A stretch of DNA of 64,000 nucleotides from Triglochin maritima (GCA_963682175.1 OY821786.1:32047501-32111500), one strand, 5' to 3'. Positions 33,201 through 48,125 are shown, counted from the stretch's first letter. The notes: generated by a model from the sequence alone, not told the origin. Translations and numbers: made by a program.

Positions 33201-36200
33201 CAGTGGCGGATGTATAATGGTGCCTGGTGGGGCACGTGCCCTACCATTAAAACCTAAAAATCTAGCCAATTGTATTATGTATAACTTGTTAATTCGTATG
33301 TGATAACATGTATTATGGGTTAATTTGTATGTAATATTGATAGAGTTGAGCCTCAATTGCATCATTGCATGGCAGCATGGACTTAATGGCCTTATGGGCT
33401 TTCATGTTACAAACTCCCCACCCCAACTCCTCAAGACCAAGACCCCACTCCAACACTCCCCAACTCCCTAGTCCCCACGACCCCAACTCCCCATTCCCCA
33501 ACTCCAAGCCATAGATATGGGCATTTTTGTTTCAGCTCCAACGACCCACTCAAGAACCACCATAGCAGCCAGGCGAGCAACAACACCAACGCAACATCTA
33601 GCATGCAACAAACAACGGGTAGGTCTTCTTTTTTTAATTTCCAATCTTCTTATAATTGTTATATTTGAATGATTGAATCTCCCTTTTTTAATTGCATAGT
33701 TGGTTTTGTTTTCTGTTTAACTTTGGATTGTTAGTCTTTTTTTTCAGTTTTGAATTTTTAATTTTAAAATGTTTTTTTTGTTAGACACGTGAGAAAGACG
33801 GGGAGCACCAGACCGAGCCACCCCAGAAAGCCACCCTCCACAAGACGCACATGGGCCACCAACCAGCGGTCCCAAACTGCTAATTGGCAGTTCAGAAGTT
33901 GCGCTTGGTGGGATGCTTTGGCTCACCTTGTTCTCCATGCTAAGGGCCTTCTATTACCATCATTAGATCCATACTTTGATCTACTCAATTGGTGGACACG
34001 AATGAAAGAAGAAAACAAACTACTTAACACTCACAAGCAAAACGAGATTTGCACCAAACACTCATCTTTTCTTTCTTCTTTCTCACTTGACTTGACTTGT
34101 TTTGGCTTGTTTTACAAATGGAGAACTATTGTGCTTATATAGGCACTTACAAAGACTCTTCAACTTAACCTAAAACACAAACATAACATAAACTACATAA
34201 AGATGATCATTCAAGATCATTACAACATCTGCTTAAATTGCATCATAAAATAGGACGAAAATCATAGAAAAAATGAAGAGTCCCTTTGTCTCTTCCTTTC
34301 CTACAACCTTTTGTTTTCCTTCTTGTCGAGTCATCAACTCCTAGATGACTCACCCTCCATAGGTGATGTGGCTACTGACTAGGATGCCACCTAGGATTAA
34401 GTTCAATTCTCAATATTTTTGTGTGCAAATTTCAGAATGTTTTGTGACTTTTATCATTTCTTTGATTGTTTGTTTGTGTATTTCCATGGAAGATGTTTAA
34501 TTTCAAAACGTATTATTATGTCATTATGTGTTTCATTGTTTGGGAATCGTATTGTTTTAGTTGTTATTTTTCAGATTTAATTTCAACTTTTTTTTGCCAA
34601 TTAGAATGATTATTGATTTGTTTTGGAAAAATTAGATTATTAATAGTGAATTAAATAAATTTCAGAATGAAGAGAAAAAATGGATATTTCAAGTTTCTTT
34701 TCAAAAAGAATACATACTCCAAGTGAACAAAATTCTCTTCCACCTCAACAAGTGAACAAAATCCTCCCCACATCAAGCAAGTTTACAATTTTCTTCTACA
34801 AAAGAAAATATTGATGTTCCTCAAATTCAAGAAGGGGAAACGTGTGTTAGAGCCAGATTAAGTGCATTTAATGTTGTGAATCTTTCGCACGACCCAGGAA
34901 AAAGAAGAAAGATTGCTGATTTTCATTCATATGACATTTATGTTGTTAGGAGAGAATATATTCAAAGAAAACCTTGTCAACCTAAAACTCATGTGTTTCC
35001 TTTTCGACCTTTTGGGAAGAAACGACACCACTTTAATCCTAAATGGTTTGAAGAGTATAGACGTTGGCTTGAGTATAGTGTTGAGAAGGATGCAACCTTT
35101 TGTTTCATTTCCTATTTATTCAAGGATGACAACTCACCAGGGGGATGCTTTTGTTTGTGACGGATTTTGAGCTTGGAACAGAACAGATTCATTTGATAAG
35201 CATGTAGGTGGACACATGAGTGCTCACAATCAAGCTTTAGTGGGGCTAAATGCCTTCAAAAATCAAAAGGGTTCCATCATATCCTATTTCTCTAAACAAA
35301 CGGAGGAAACTACAAGTGCCTATCGGAAGCGTTTGATGCTTCAATTGAAAGCTTGAAGTGGCTTTTACTTCGGGGGTTACCTTTTCGTTGTCATGATGAA
35401 AAGAAACTTCATTGAATAGGGGTAATTTTCTTGAACTATTGAAGCTTCTTTCAAAGCATAATTCTGATTATTCAAAAGTTGTTTTGAAAAGCACCCCGAG
35501 CAATTGTCAAATGATAGCTCCTACAATTCAAAAGGATATCATCAACGCTTGTGCAACAGAGACAACTAAAGCAATAATTGAAGATCTTGATGATGGTTTT
35601 TTTGCTATCTTTGATGATGAGTCTGCAGATGTGTCTGATAAAGAACAATTGACTTTTTGTTTGAGATATATCAATAAAAGGGGAGAAGTTACCGAGCATT
35701 TTCTTGGTGTTGTCCATGTTCTTGATACCACTTCTTTGACTTTTAAAGCTTTTATTGAGTCATTACTTATGGAACACTCTTTAAGTATTTCTAGAGTTTG
35801 AGGCCAAGGTTATGATGGAGCTAGCAATATGCAAAGTTCAATTAATGACCTCAAAACTTTAATAATGGATGAGAATCAATCGGCTTACTATGTCCACCGT
35901 TTTGCTCATCAACTTCAATTGACACAAGTTGTCATTGCGAAGAAGAATTCAGATTGTGGTTGGCTATTTTTAGATGAACTTGCGCCTTTGCTAAATTTTG
36001 TGGGTGGTTCACCTAAGAGGAAAGAATTTCTTCGAGAAAAACAAAAGCAACAAGTTGTGGAGGCATTATCTTTAAGTGAAATTGAAACGAAAACTGGTTT
36101 AACTCAGGAACTTGGCTTGAGTAGCTAGGCCCAGTGACACTCATTGGGGATCTCACTTTAAAACAATTTTGAATGTGCTTGATTTGTATCCCACAATCCT

Positions 36201-37288
36201 TGAGTCACTTGATGCAATTGGGGCTATTTCTGAGTTGATTGATAGGAATAGAGGCCAAACAATTACACACTTGTTGATATCATTCGATTTTATTTTTGTG
36301 GCACACTTGATGGTGGGTATATTTGGGATCACAAATGAGTTGAATTTGACCTTGCAAAAACATGATCAAGATATTGTAAATGCAATGACCATGGTTGATG
36401 TAACTAAGAGAAATTTGCAAGAGATGAGAGATCATGGACGGGATTGATCACATTGAGAAAGTCACTTCATTCATGGTTAAATTTGACATCGAGATTCCGA
36501 ATATGGAAGGAAAATATGTTGTCCCGGGAAGAAGAACGTTTCGAGGTAGAAGCTCACAAGTGACAAATTTTCATCATTTTCGAGTTGAAGTTTTTCTAAG
36601 TGTTCTTGATCTACAATTGCAAGAACTTGAAAATCAGTTTAATGAGGTAAGCAATGAATTACTTGTTTGTATGTCTTGCTTCAATCCCACTAACCGGTTT
36701 TCTTTTTTGACAAAAGGAAATTGGTCTGACTTGCTCAATTCTATCCTAATGAATTTTCAAGTGCCCAATTGTTATTCTTTGAATATTCCATTGACAATTC
36801 CATTGTTGATATTCAAAATGATGAGAGATTTTAGAATGTGAAGAATCTTATTGAGCTTTCCATGAAACTTGTCGAGACAAACAAGCATGAAACTCATTCA
36901 AAGGTCTACTTAGTATTGAAGTTGGTGTTACTTCTTCCCGTGGTAACGACAAGTGTTGAAAGAGTGTTTTCCAGAATGACTTGTGAAAGATAAGTTGCGG
37001 AATAGCATGGGAAATCAAATGTTGATGATTGTTTGGTTACTTATCTAGAGAAAGATTTGTTTTTGGGTATTAGCATGGATGTTATTATAAACCGGTTCCA
37101 AAATATGAAAACTCGTATTGTAATAATTTTAAAGTACTATTAGGTTGTAATTTGAATTAGTTACAACATTTTTCTTCTAACTTTTTATGAAATATTAATA
37201 TTTTTGGCTTCTACGTTATTTTTTGGTTGTCGATTGATGCGCTAGTGAATGGTGCCCTACCATACTTGAAATCCTGGATCCGCCACTG
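33201..37288 (+). mobile_element. hAT element with TTF-type transposase, decayed
   Basis: 4088 bp. Left end CAGTGGCGGATG and right end, complemented, CAGTGGCGGATCCAGG. 8-bp duplication ATCTCAAC (33193-33200) / CTCTCAGC (37289-37296) with two mismatches. The sequence GGTGCCCTACCAT recurs near both ends. It carries a broken transposase (34680-37120) and about 1.4 kb of non-coding 5' sequence, and is inserted in the reverse transcriptase to endonuclease interval of the LINE. Confidence 0.87.
34680..37120 (+). pseudogene. hAT transposase (TTF zinc finger, DUF4371 type), broken
   Basis: Starts at MDISSFFSKR (34680). A TTF-type zinc finger region (34880-35140) reads QPKTHVFPFRPFGKKRHHFNPKWF...WLEYSVEKDATFCF. 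DUF4371/RNase H-like parts follow: NRGNFLELLKLL (35410), AIIEDLDDGFFAIFDDESADVSDKEQL, GVVHVLDTTSL, then GQGYDGASNMQ and YVHRFAHQLQLT (to about 36000). The hAT C-terminal dimerisation part lies at 36841-36985 (KLVLLLPVVTTSVERVFS). At least five stops or shifts separate these blocks (for example after 35160, 35801, 36128 and 36447). In the family the protein binds element ends and cuts them in the nucleus; this copy cannot. Such genes are often annotated as zinc finger MYM-type protein 1-like. Confidence 0.82.
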
Positions 37289-38287
37289 CTCTCAGCAGAT
37301 CTCACGGATGGTCATCTAAAACCTTTGCAAACGATAAGTTGTAATCCCATGCTCAGTGATCAAAGTCTCACCCCCATTTGGATCCAAGGAACGAAATTAA
37401 ACCACTTACACCCATTAGGTATACAGTGGAAGAAGCTGGTGTTTCGATCACCCTCTATCAACCACTTGCCTCTAGACTCATCCATCTAGTACACCTCCTT
37501 AGACTTCAAAGTCATCTCAAATCCAATTTCGATTTGCCGCAGAGGATGGTGTCATCTATGGACAAGGGTCTGGACTCCTCCAACCGATCAAGTTCCTCAA
37601 CTTTTGTCAAATAATCATTTTACTGGGTCCATGAAATTCCAATTTAAAATCTTTGAACTTAGACTTGATAAAGCTCAAGTTGAGTCCTAGATAGATGATC
37701 AGATTTTCCATAGCGGAACTCTTTTTCCACTAGGATTCAATGAGGTCGAGAAAGCTTTCACTCCTCCACTAAATGTTCTTAAAGCGGAACAAGGTGGGGC
37801 CTCAAGACTCTTTTAAGTTGCCAAGGGCTGATAAGGCAATGGTCTCACTCTAACATCACTCTTGTTAGCACATTTGCCTTCGTAAGAGGATGTTCTATCA
37901 TCCACTCGGTAGACATGAGTAAGCGATCTAATTTAGTAAGCAGAGGGTCATCCCAAAAATTGGACCACATGAAGAGCTTACTCACAAAAAAGTTGGTCAT
38001 GCTAGTTGTAGGATGCCCTTTTCTATTACGACATGTTAGGAATCTAGTGACATTGAAATCCCCCTCTAAACCTACAGAAGTCGTAAAGGATTTGTCGTAC
38101 TGTCTCAACTCCTCCAAGAACTCGCTCCTAAAACTATCCTGACACAGACTATAGTCATTGGTCATGCTAGGAGGGGTTGTGACATGGTTGGTCATGCTAG
38201 TTGTAGGACGCTATTGTCTATTACGATATATTAGGAATCTAGTGACATTGATATCCCCCTAATAACCTACAAAAGTCGTGATGGATT

Positions 38288-40315
38288 TGAAGGGAATGTG
38301 TTCTAAAAGTTTTACTTTTAAATGTCAATTATTATGAATTGAATGAGAAATCATTTTGTTCCTTGTTTATGTTATTCGTCTTTTAGAAGTGTTAAGGAAG
38401 AGACTCTTGGTCCTTAACCGTAGAACTCTGAAAGATATTGATTTACATAAAACAAAAGATATTCGCAATCATGGTAATAAACATGGGACATTTATTACCG
38501 AGTTAAGATTGTCGTGTTGGTCATAGATCATTGTAGCTCTACAAGTAAGTGACAACACGGGTACGCAAAAGAGGAAAATATTATTTTTGTATACTGAATA
38601 GACCTAATAAGTAAAATATTATAGAAATGTGTTTCTGTGTCATTAATATTTTACTGTGTCCTTGGTCCTTTGATATGAGACTTATATCCGATCACTTAAG
38701 GAGTGCTTAATTAGACTAGTGTCTTAAGCTATCGATAAGTGTAGTGTAAAGGCATTGGTTGGTTAAGTATGACTTTTGTTGGAGAAGATAGTTAGTCAAA
38801 AGATTATCATTGCCCCTCTTAATTGAGTGATGATATTAGTGGGCCCCTTGATAAAGCAAAGTTATAATGTGCACAATGTGATTTGAGTTAAGTCACATAT
38901 TTATAACTAGCTTAAAGAGATCAAGAAATGAATACTAATACAAAGATGACACAATACTATTTTGTGTGTATTCTTAATATCATGAGGCAGGGGACGGACA
39001 CAAGTGGTGCACTCCATCACTAAATGGATCGGGTTTTGGTTCGAGTGGAATTAAGACATCTAACTAATTGGGAGTTATAATGTGTAGCTAGATACCGCTT
39101 ATAGCTTGTGATATTAAGCTCTTGATATCACTACCAACTTGGTTTAGATCCTCTCATAGGTCACACCACAAAACTGGGAAACAAGAAATGAGGATTTTGA
39201 GTATAAGGTGTGTCGGGTTTCATATAGAAAATATGACACTTGTGGTGAACAAGCAAAATCAAAATTATGTTGTGATTAATAACATAATTAGAATCTAAAT
39301 TAAATTCATATGTGATGTAAATATTATGGGGTGTAATGATTAATCATTACATAGGATAATATGTTACATAAGTTGTGAATTTACTACTAATCCCGAAATG
39401 TCAAATTTTGTAGGGGTTAAACCAAAATTTGACAAGTCTGCAATTACTGTGCAAAAATGGTCGACCGCAAAACGCTAAACGGTCGACCGAATGTTGCACC
39501 GGTAACAGGAATTTCGTCTATTCGTTTTCGGTCGACCGAGTATAATCGGTCGGTCGACTGAACATTGCGATGAAATAATTTTCTGTTACGAACGGTCGAC
39601 CGAGTTATAAACGGTCGACCGAAACCAGGTCTAAACGGTCAACCGAAACTCCAAACACGGTCGACCGTCCAGACGGTTATCTGCAGAATTAATTTAAGAA
39701 TTAATTAGATCATGCATGGAATTGGTCCATAATTGATTTAATTCGTGACTAAGATTATTTGTTAGCAAAGAATGGATGGTTAGATGGAAGTTTGCATGAA
39801 ATCATGGGCAAGAGGTTGCACATGAATAGGTAATTTGGAGAGAACTTATAAATACAAGTTTATCTCATTAGCTTATTAATTAATTCATTATCTTCTTGTG
39901 CAAACTTCTCTCTCCATAATTATCCACGAAATTTCCTTAATTCTTAAGTTTAGTTTTAGTTTTCAGAGATCTTCTTCTCAAGGGAACTAAAGAGGGGTTA
40001 GTAATTGGATTCTAAACCCTATTGGAGATTGAGAGGCTAGCTCTTCTCTCTCCGATCTTGTTTATAGTTTGGTGAATACTCGGATCCATCTGGCGCAGCG
40101 ACAAGCATCCTCAACGTCTCCGGATCATCAAGAAGTTTTAGAGAACTTCTAGGTATGAATTTCGGAGTCCCATGTTTGTTTTAATAAAGTTTTGAAACTA
40201 GTTATTGAAACAAACCGATGCATACATGAAACAAATCATTGAAAATTATAATTGATCCTTATTGTGCATAAATATTCAAAAATATATATGTACAATTAAA
40301 ACTAGAAATCCTGCA
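38288..40315 (+). repeat. Solo LTR, family F1, copy 2 (2.0 kb)
   Basis: Starts TGAAGGGAATGTGTTC, ends GAAATCCTGCA; flanks GGATT (38283-38287) and TGATT (40316-40320). The neighbouring tandem units give the pre-insertion sequence (AGTCGT..GGATTTGTCG), which confirms the site. Six exact GGTCGACCG sites lie within 39459-39670, upstream of the presumed promoter. Confidence 0.86.
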
Positions 40316-40392
40316 TGATTTGCCGCACTAGCTCAACTCCTCCAAGAACTCGCTCCTAAAACTACCCTCACAAAGACTATAGTAATTGGTCA

Positions 40393-41891
40393 TGTAGGAT
40401 CTAATTGGCCCTAGGATAGTGTAAAGGGGGGTTAATAGACTAATTAAGTTCTTTACAAATTTGAGCAATTTAAAGCAAGAACAATATAATGTAAAAGAGA
40501 AATAGCTGCAAACCAAGACACAGATGTATAAAGATTTGGATCTAATCACCGGATCTTAGTCTTTTCTTACGAATTGCTCTTCCTCGAGGAACTTTGCGTA
40601 CTCCACAATTTCGATCTCCAATCCGGGACGAGACCAAGCATTTACATTTCGAGCTTGCGAACACCCTCGCCAAGCTTGAACCACCATCTCACAATCCGAG
40701 AAGAGCTTCACTCCGGAAGCTAATACAACACTTTGTTGGAGAATTTGAGTAACCACTTCTAATCTTGAGCACTTGAATGATTGATGAATGCAATAAGTGA
40801 TTCAAGTGGAAAGATTGAGCACAAAGAGAAGTTTAGAGCAGTTGAGAGTATGAGCTTTAGAGAAAGGATTGGTAACATCAAAAGTATGTTCTAAGCTCTA
40901 TTTGTAAGCTCTAAACTTAATCTAGCCGTTGAGATTCAAGTGGAAGTGATTTGAGTATGATACAAAAAACAAGGAAGTTCAAAACTCAAATCATGACAAA
41001 ATCGGTTGACCGAATCAGACTAAACGGTCGACTAGTTTCTTGTAAATAAAAAAATGATCGAAATAACGTGCATACCGGTCGATCCACCAAGGCAAGAACT
41101 TAAGTGAATGGTCGAACCAGATAAAGGAACGGTCGACCATTCAAGGAGATTTTGCTAGGGTAAATTGTAATCGGTCGAACGAAAGGCTGGATAAATGCTT
41201 TGACCGAAAATAGGAAGTTTGGAACTTGAATATTTCTTGAACCAGACGACCGTCGTCATGGCATTGTTAACATATGTAAAGAGGGGTTAGATGAAAGTAT
41301 GTGTATACTCTAATGGGGACACGTGTAAAGATATAACATATGATCAAGAAGGAATCAGTCGAACTGGGATATTTCAGTTGATACATGCCAACGATCGAAC
41401 TAGGATAAAGAAATCGTCGACCGTTTGGGAAAGGTAAATGGCCTGTTAAAAATTGTCGAACCACAAGAACTTCCGGTCGACCGTTCACGGAAAGAACTTA
41501 AGAGTCTATTAAATTCGGTCAAACCAGATGGGCTACCGGTCGACCGAATGAAGCAGAATACATGTTCTAAGTGGAATTTCTAAGTGTGATCGGTCACTTA
41601 ACAAAGTCGGTTTGATATAGAATTAAGTATGAGACTTTTATAGGTTTTCTATGGGTCATACAATTTAACCACGATTCCAAGTGCCGAAATTACAATATAA
41701 TCTTAAGTACAAGAAACATAAATCATATATACTCTTCAACTTGATTTCTTGTCTTGTCAGCACTTGTCTCCTGAAATGGTTAGTAAAACCAAAAATATGT
41801 GTACATATGCATGAGATGTTATGATAGAAATACATGTGTTTATTGATATGTTAACTAATTATCAAAACGGATTAACGATTATTAGCCAACA
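40393..41891 (-). repeat. Copia-type LTR, minus strand
   Basis: 1499 bp; minus strand starts TGTTGGCTAATAATCG and ends TAGATCCTACA, close to the start and end of the copia LTR at 8192-9140. Flanks GGTCA and CTTAT do not match. Relative to unit 1 of the host repeat about 16 bp of target are missing, so a deletion or recombination accompanied the event. Many GGTCGACCG-like sites occur at 41000-41550. Confidence 0.75.
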
Positions 41892-41936
41892 CTTATCTAT
41901 TACGATATGTTAAGAATCTAGTGACATTGAAATCCT

Positions 41937-41953
41937 CCCCCCCCCCCCCCCCC
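41937..41953. repeat. Homopolymer C17
   Basis: Seventeen C in a row inside tandem unit 3; the other units have four or five C at this point. The length may be unreliable in assembly. Confidence 0.85.
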
Positions 41954-42189
41954 AAAATAACCTACAAAAGTCGTAATGAATTTGTCGCACTGTCTCAACT
42001 CCTCCAAGAACTCACTCCTAAAACTACCCTGACACAGACTATAGTCATTGGTCATGCTAGGTGGGGGTTGTGACATAGTGGTTAGAGATAGTGGACTTAA
42101 TATGGTTGTGGATTTATCTTTTAGTTCTCATTCGATCTTGTCGTTGACTTCAGTAGTTAGGTTAAGACCCTTGTGTTTCTTAATTGGTA

Positions 42190-43040
42190 ATAATCGTAAG
42201 GTTGACCATTGTAAAAAAGTCAACCTTTTTGGTTCACCACCAAAAGATAGGTCGCATCATTTTCGGCTCACCACCTTAAGAGCATTCTTAACCATCGTAA
42301 AAAATCAGGCGCCCAGAAATCCACCCGACACATCATCAATTTTTATAATAAAAAATCACAAACCCACTGCCCGGGCAAAAATTCGAGCGCCCATCCGCCC
42401 GAAATTCCACCCCAGGCGCCTGGAAAATGTGGTTGGTGGGGGCACGTGTCCCCCACCATTGGTCACTTTTTTTATTTTGTGTTAAGAAGATGTTTTTAAA
42501 ATCGTTTTTTCAAATATTTTTTTATGAAAATAAGTTTTTTATTTGTTTATATTTTCTAGAATTTTTTTGATAATTTTTCGTAATTTGCCTAGAATTGATC
42601 CGAAATGACGTGTATGAGAGAGAATGTAGGGCGCTTGAGTTGTTTCTGGCTGTGGTTAAGAAAATTTTAGGGGGTTGGTTTGAGCTGACGTGGCGAAGAG
42701 AGAAACTGACGTGACTGAGAGAGAAACCAGGGCGCCCAGGAACTACCTGGGCGCCGTTAACCGTGCTCTAAGGTCACATTTTTTCGGTTGACCCTAAGGT
42801 CACATTCTTTTTTACTGACCATTGTAAGGTCACATCAACTGACCACTATTCACTTCCTTTTGGTTGACTATCGTAATGTCACATCTTTTCGGCTGACCAC
42901 TCCACGGTCACATCACTTTTGTTGACCACCAAAAGAAGGTCGTGCTCTGTCCCGACTACTAAATGGTCTTGTTCTTTCAGTTGCCATCGTAAGGTCACGT
43001 CTTTTCGGCTGATCGCAGTAATGTCACATCGTTTCACATG
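42190..43040. repeat. Degenerate tandem repeat (GGTCACATCTTTTCGG type)
   Basis: Loose repeats of about 45-55 bp built on TAAGGTCACATC...TTTCGG.TGACCA, visible on both sides of the MITE at 42280-42768. No coding potential is evident. Confidence 0.65.
42280..42768. mobile_element. Tourist/Harbinger-like MITE
   Basis: 489 bp; ends GAGCATTCTTAACC and, complemented, GAGCACGGTTAACG; 3-bp duplication TAA on both sides (42277-42279, 42769-42771). GGCGCCC-rich near both ends (CAGGCGCC, GGGCGCCC), non-coding. Confidence 0.72.
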
Positions 43041-43257
43041 GCCACCGTAAAAAGATTGCATCGTCTCTCGCACATCCATCACCACCATTTTTACGACACT
43101 ACACTCAACACCTTCACTACTTCACAGTCAACACCCCTCTACCACCAATTATTTCACTCACCACCCCTCCACCACTACACATTACTCTCCCATCCACAAT
43201 GCTCACCGCTACCCACTAAAATCAGCACAACTATCAACACTTCCATTCACCTGTTAG

Positions 43258-43795
43258 GCCATCCGTAACGGATGGCCTTTTGGGGTCGGGTAGGATCTCG
43301 ACCCGACCCCAGGCCCCTTAATAGGGGGGCGGCCCAGGTCGGGTCGCGACCTGGGTCTGCGACCCGAACTGGGTTGGCCACGTGGCCAACCCGGGTTGGC
43401 CCAAAATTTTTTATTTTATTTTAAATAAAGATTAAAAATAAGATTTTTTTATTTGTTAAATAATATTTAATTGATATGTATATGTTTTTATATAATTAGA
43501 ATTAATTTCTGAAAATTAAAATAAACGAAAATAATTTATTAAATCTAATTTTTTTGGCAATTAGCATGATTAATTAGATTAAGTTCCTGTAGAAATAATT
43601 TATTTAGTAGTTTTTGTGATTAAATAGAAAATGAGGTAAAAAAAATTATGTGGATGAGAGAGTGTTGAAAGTGGAGTTGGGGTTAAGAAGTGAAAAATGA
43701 GTTGGATTGGGTGGTGGGTTGCATAGTATTTTTGCTGACGTGGCGGAGAGAGAAACTAGATTGGAGGAAAAAATAGGGTTGGATTTTCACTCATC
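43258..43795. repeat. MITE-like remnant
   Basis: Begins with the hairpin GGCCATCCGTAACGGATGGCC (split here as GGCCATCCG-TAA-CGGATGGCC), then GGTCGGGT/ACCCGACC palindromes. It contains GCTGACGTGGCGGAGAGAGAAAC, a segment also near the right end of the MITE at 42280-42768 (GACGTGGCGAAGAGAGAAAC). The right terminus was not found. Confidence 0.45.
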
Positions 43796-43799
43796 TTCA

Positions 43800-44988
43800 A
43801 TTCTGCAAATATACCTAGCTAGCGTTTAAAACATGATATAAAGTTCACTTGCTAAGTAATAATGACATGAGATCGACGAGGTGTACGACGTGATACGGTG
43901 ACATTTTGGTGAAATCACTCTGATTTGTTCTATATTGTCTTATATTAAAAATCTAAAAAATATTTTATTTACTTTTTAATTTATAGATTTCTAGTTATAA
44001 AGAATGTTAAGTATTTTTGTATCCTTGGGTGCTTTTATGTTAGTTGTGTTAAAAATGTTTTAAGCATGTTTTATTTTAAAATTTTCTAGAAAAGAAAGGA
44101 CATAAAAAGGTTTGTTTCGTGGACATGAAAATGATATCTCGCAACACTGCAACACTTTACTACGTTGTAACTGGATCCTGGGACTGCAACCCACTATCAG
44201 GTATATTTGTGATTTATTTGGTTTTTCCTGTTTTTAACGATATACTTTTTTTCCGAAAAATATTTAAAAATTGATAACAACTCCAATTTCACACATTTTT
44301 GTTTTCTTGGATGAATTTACTCTTAACCATTGACGGATTGACCCAGTACGGTTGGTTTTCCTGTCACGAAAGTACACAACCGTTTTGGCGATAATTTCCA
44401 AAATAACTATTAAATCATCAAGATTCTATATATGATCAATTAGGTTCCAATTACACAATATTGTCACTTTATTAAGTGAGATTGTGTGAGAGGAAATGCC
44501 GCTACTGTACTACAACTAAAGTTCAAAGTGACTTGATAGTTGTATGATTAGCAGGCAAATGGTTCTAGAACCTGAGCTTCTTGGCTTTAAATTTAAAATA
44601 CATGCTCAAAATAAGTTTCCTCATTTCCTCAATAACCACAAAAACACATTAAAACAATACAAACTCACACGTTTTCGTTCATTTCAAGCTTAGAACTATG
44701 TTAACAACCAATCACCAACAACTGAAAGGAAATTGGCTCCAATTTGTTTTCAATCAGCTTCTTTATCCAAAAAAACAGTACAAAGTGAATCCTCAAACTT
44801 CTCAAATAGTTTTCGAAAGAGCCTCATTGTGCAATCATGATGATGGAAATTATAAACATGAAAAGAATTCACTAAAAACCACAGGTTGTTCTAGTACTTC
44901 TGATTACTTGCAAAAAATTGGACATACCAACTTAAGGGGCAACCATTTCAGATTTACAGGTAGTAAAATGGAGTAACTCACCTCAGCT
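43800..44988. other. Intergenic and 3' flank of ARL5-like gene
   Basis: AT-rich, no convincing gene. The segment nearest 44988 must include the 3' UTR. GAG/GTGAGTTA right after the stop codon (minus, about 44975-44982) looks like a splice donor, so a 3' UTR intron is possible. Confidence 0.4.
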
Positions 44989-46612
<1,624 letters not shown>

Positions 46613-47931
46613 CTGTATAGGGATTGTAAATCCAATGGAAGAAAGCATGTCATCATAAACAAAGCATGACACCTTCCAAAAGAACAGCATAAGCAAAATA
46701 AAAAGCAATTAATATTCCTTTTTATCAGTAAGGCAAATTATCATGAAATCATGAATCTTGACATGACCCTCTCATCCTCCACAACACTGTCACATCCAGT
46801 CTAATTCAATCTTAAGGACAGAAGTACACCGAAAGAAAGCACATTAATAATAAGTACAATAAACCGAAACACATTGACCCTGCACTGAAATCCTCACCTA
46901 AGCCTTCATTCACTACCAAGCCTTACATCTAAGTCAATTTAATCTAAAATACACAAAAATAATATTTCACCAAATATTAGAAATATGCCGTCCCTAATCC
47001 ATGGACCCAAGCAAAATCTTCATTATTTTTCTTACGTCGTCACATATGAGGTCAAACTTGCAGACTAGAATCAACTTCATATCTTTCTGGTCAAGTAGTT
47101 TACCATTTTACCTTTATGAATGCTCGGGTTAGACAGCCTCCTGATTAGTTAAGTTCAGCTCATTTGGTTAACAAGTCAAACATTAATTCATTCAAGTCGC
47201 TATAACTTGTATATATCGTATTTGCTGTTGCATCTCAACCTTTTTGTGGAAGGTTAGGATCATGCGATGTGCCAACATCAAATTGAGCATTTGATTAGCT
47301 ATTACTATATATAACCTACATGATCTAAAATCTAATGAATGATTTAAAATATCCACATAGTTATCAAACCCATTCGAGTAGTTGAAGAACAAAATCATAC
47401 AAGTTCATGTCCAACTCTGTAAGCTACCAAACTGAAACAAGTCCTCATTTAATCACTAAGTTTCAAAATTTTCTATTTCTTTCTCCTTTTTTTTCAAATT
47501 TAACTTAAAAAAACTCAAATTGAGCCGAACTCGAACCAATCTCCACCTAGTTAGGTACAATCAGCAGACTAGTCACATCTAAGCAATTCCACCTAAAAAC
47601 ACAAAAGAACACCCAAATGGAACCTTTTCAACTAAGAATTACCCAACCAACGTCAATATAAGTTCCCAAACCCCATTTACAGGGTTCGAAATCAGAACTT
47701 GACCATTCAAAGTCTCAAAATCCATTAACTGATCTATTCCAAAGAAAGAAGACAAGACGCTCAAATCAAGATTCATTATAACTAACGGAACTCATCAGAA
47801 AGATCAAATTTTGATAACTTCGGAACGAAAACCAAGGGTTTCCAGCGACATCTCGACCAAATCGATCGGAATCGGGACCGATCTGGACCAAATTGAACGG
47901 AGAAAACGAATCGGGTTTGAAGATTACGTAC

Positions 47932-48125
47932 CTAACGCTGAGATCGTCGGGTGAATCGCTCTCGTCTTCGGAAGATGGGGGGAAGAAACCCTAGTTTTTC
48001 GTGGAAGGGAAGAAACGGAGTCGAATTTCGGGGAAAAGGGGAAGAAGAAGATCTACTGGTTATTTTGCAGAAGTAACCGTCCGTTGTGTATATTTGTAAA
48101 GTGGTCCCGAGTCAAAACCGCCGGG
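47932..48125 (-). promoter_or_regulatory. Non-coding first exon and core promoter of ARL5-like gene
   Basis: The first exon runs from about 48060 to 47932, where GCGTTAG/GTACGT gives the donor; the sequence carries the CTAGGGTTTCTTC type leader common in plant housekeeping genes. Upstream (48060-48125) is a weak TATA-like AAATATACAC. At 48134 the hAT element begins, so less than about 80 bp of original promoter remains joined to the gene. Confidence 0.6.

Larger units (their letters stand above)
29900..38287 (-). mobile_element. Decayed LINE, minus strand, interrupted several times
   Basis: Recognisable parts in LINE order from the right. The endonuclease part lies at 37845-38195, with GDFNVTRF and LDRLLMS..W as in plant L1 endonucleases. 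The reverse transcriptase part lies at about 32400-33050, with ADWWCLDKIL and FVMVNGSPQEYFQ followed by RGLRPGDPL (32560-32640). The active-site motif appears as YTDG (about 32431-32442) in place of YADD, so it is dead. A later part at 30682-30736 reads DEGGLGFRRIND, the usual C-terminal LINE motif. Insertions splitting it: MITE 30112-30673, gypsy solo LTR 30737-31964, hAT 33201-37288, and LTRs to the right. Frames are broken throughout. The 5' border is uncertain because the endonuclease region is tandemly repeated to 42062. Confidence 0.75.
37995..42062. repeat. Tandem ~195-bp units of LINE endonuclease sequence, split by LTR insertions
   Basis: Unit 1 about 37995-38172; unit 2 about 38190-38287 continued at 40316-40392; unit 3 about 41892-42062. 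Shared markers are CTATTACGA-ATGTTAGGAATC, CCTACA-AAGTCGT, CTCAACTCCTCCAAGAACTC and GACACAGACTATAG. Each unit encodes on the minus strand the same endonuclease piece (FRSEFLEEL, GDFNVTRFL). Confidence 0.8.

Noticed and set aside
40393..41891. Clean insertion with 5-bp duplication
   Set aside because: Flanks GGTCA and CTTAT differ and about 16 bp of the host repeat are missing, so a simple insertion is not supported.
42048..42485. 145-residue plus-strand frame
   Set aside because: Runs from the LINE repeat unit through degenerate repeats into a MITE, so it is an accidental frame.
44698..44976. 92-residue plus-strand frame
   Set aside because: Lies over the presumed 3' flank of the ARL5-like gene on the opposite strand; no homology recognised and low-complexity composition.
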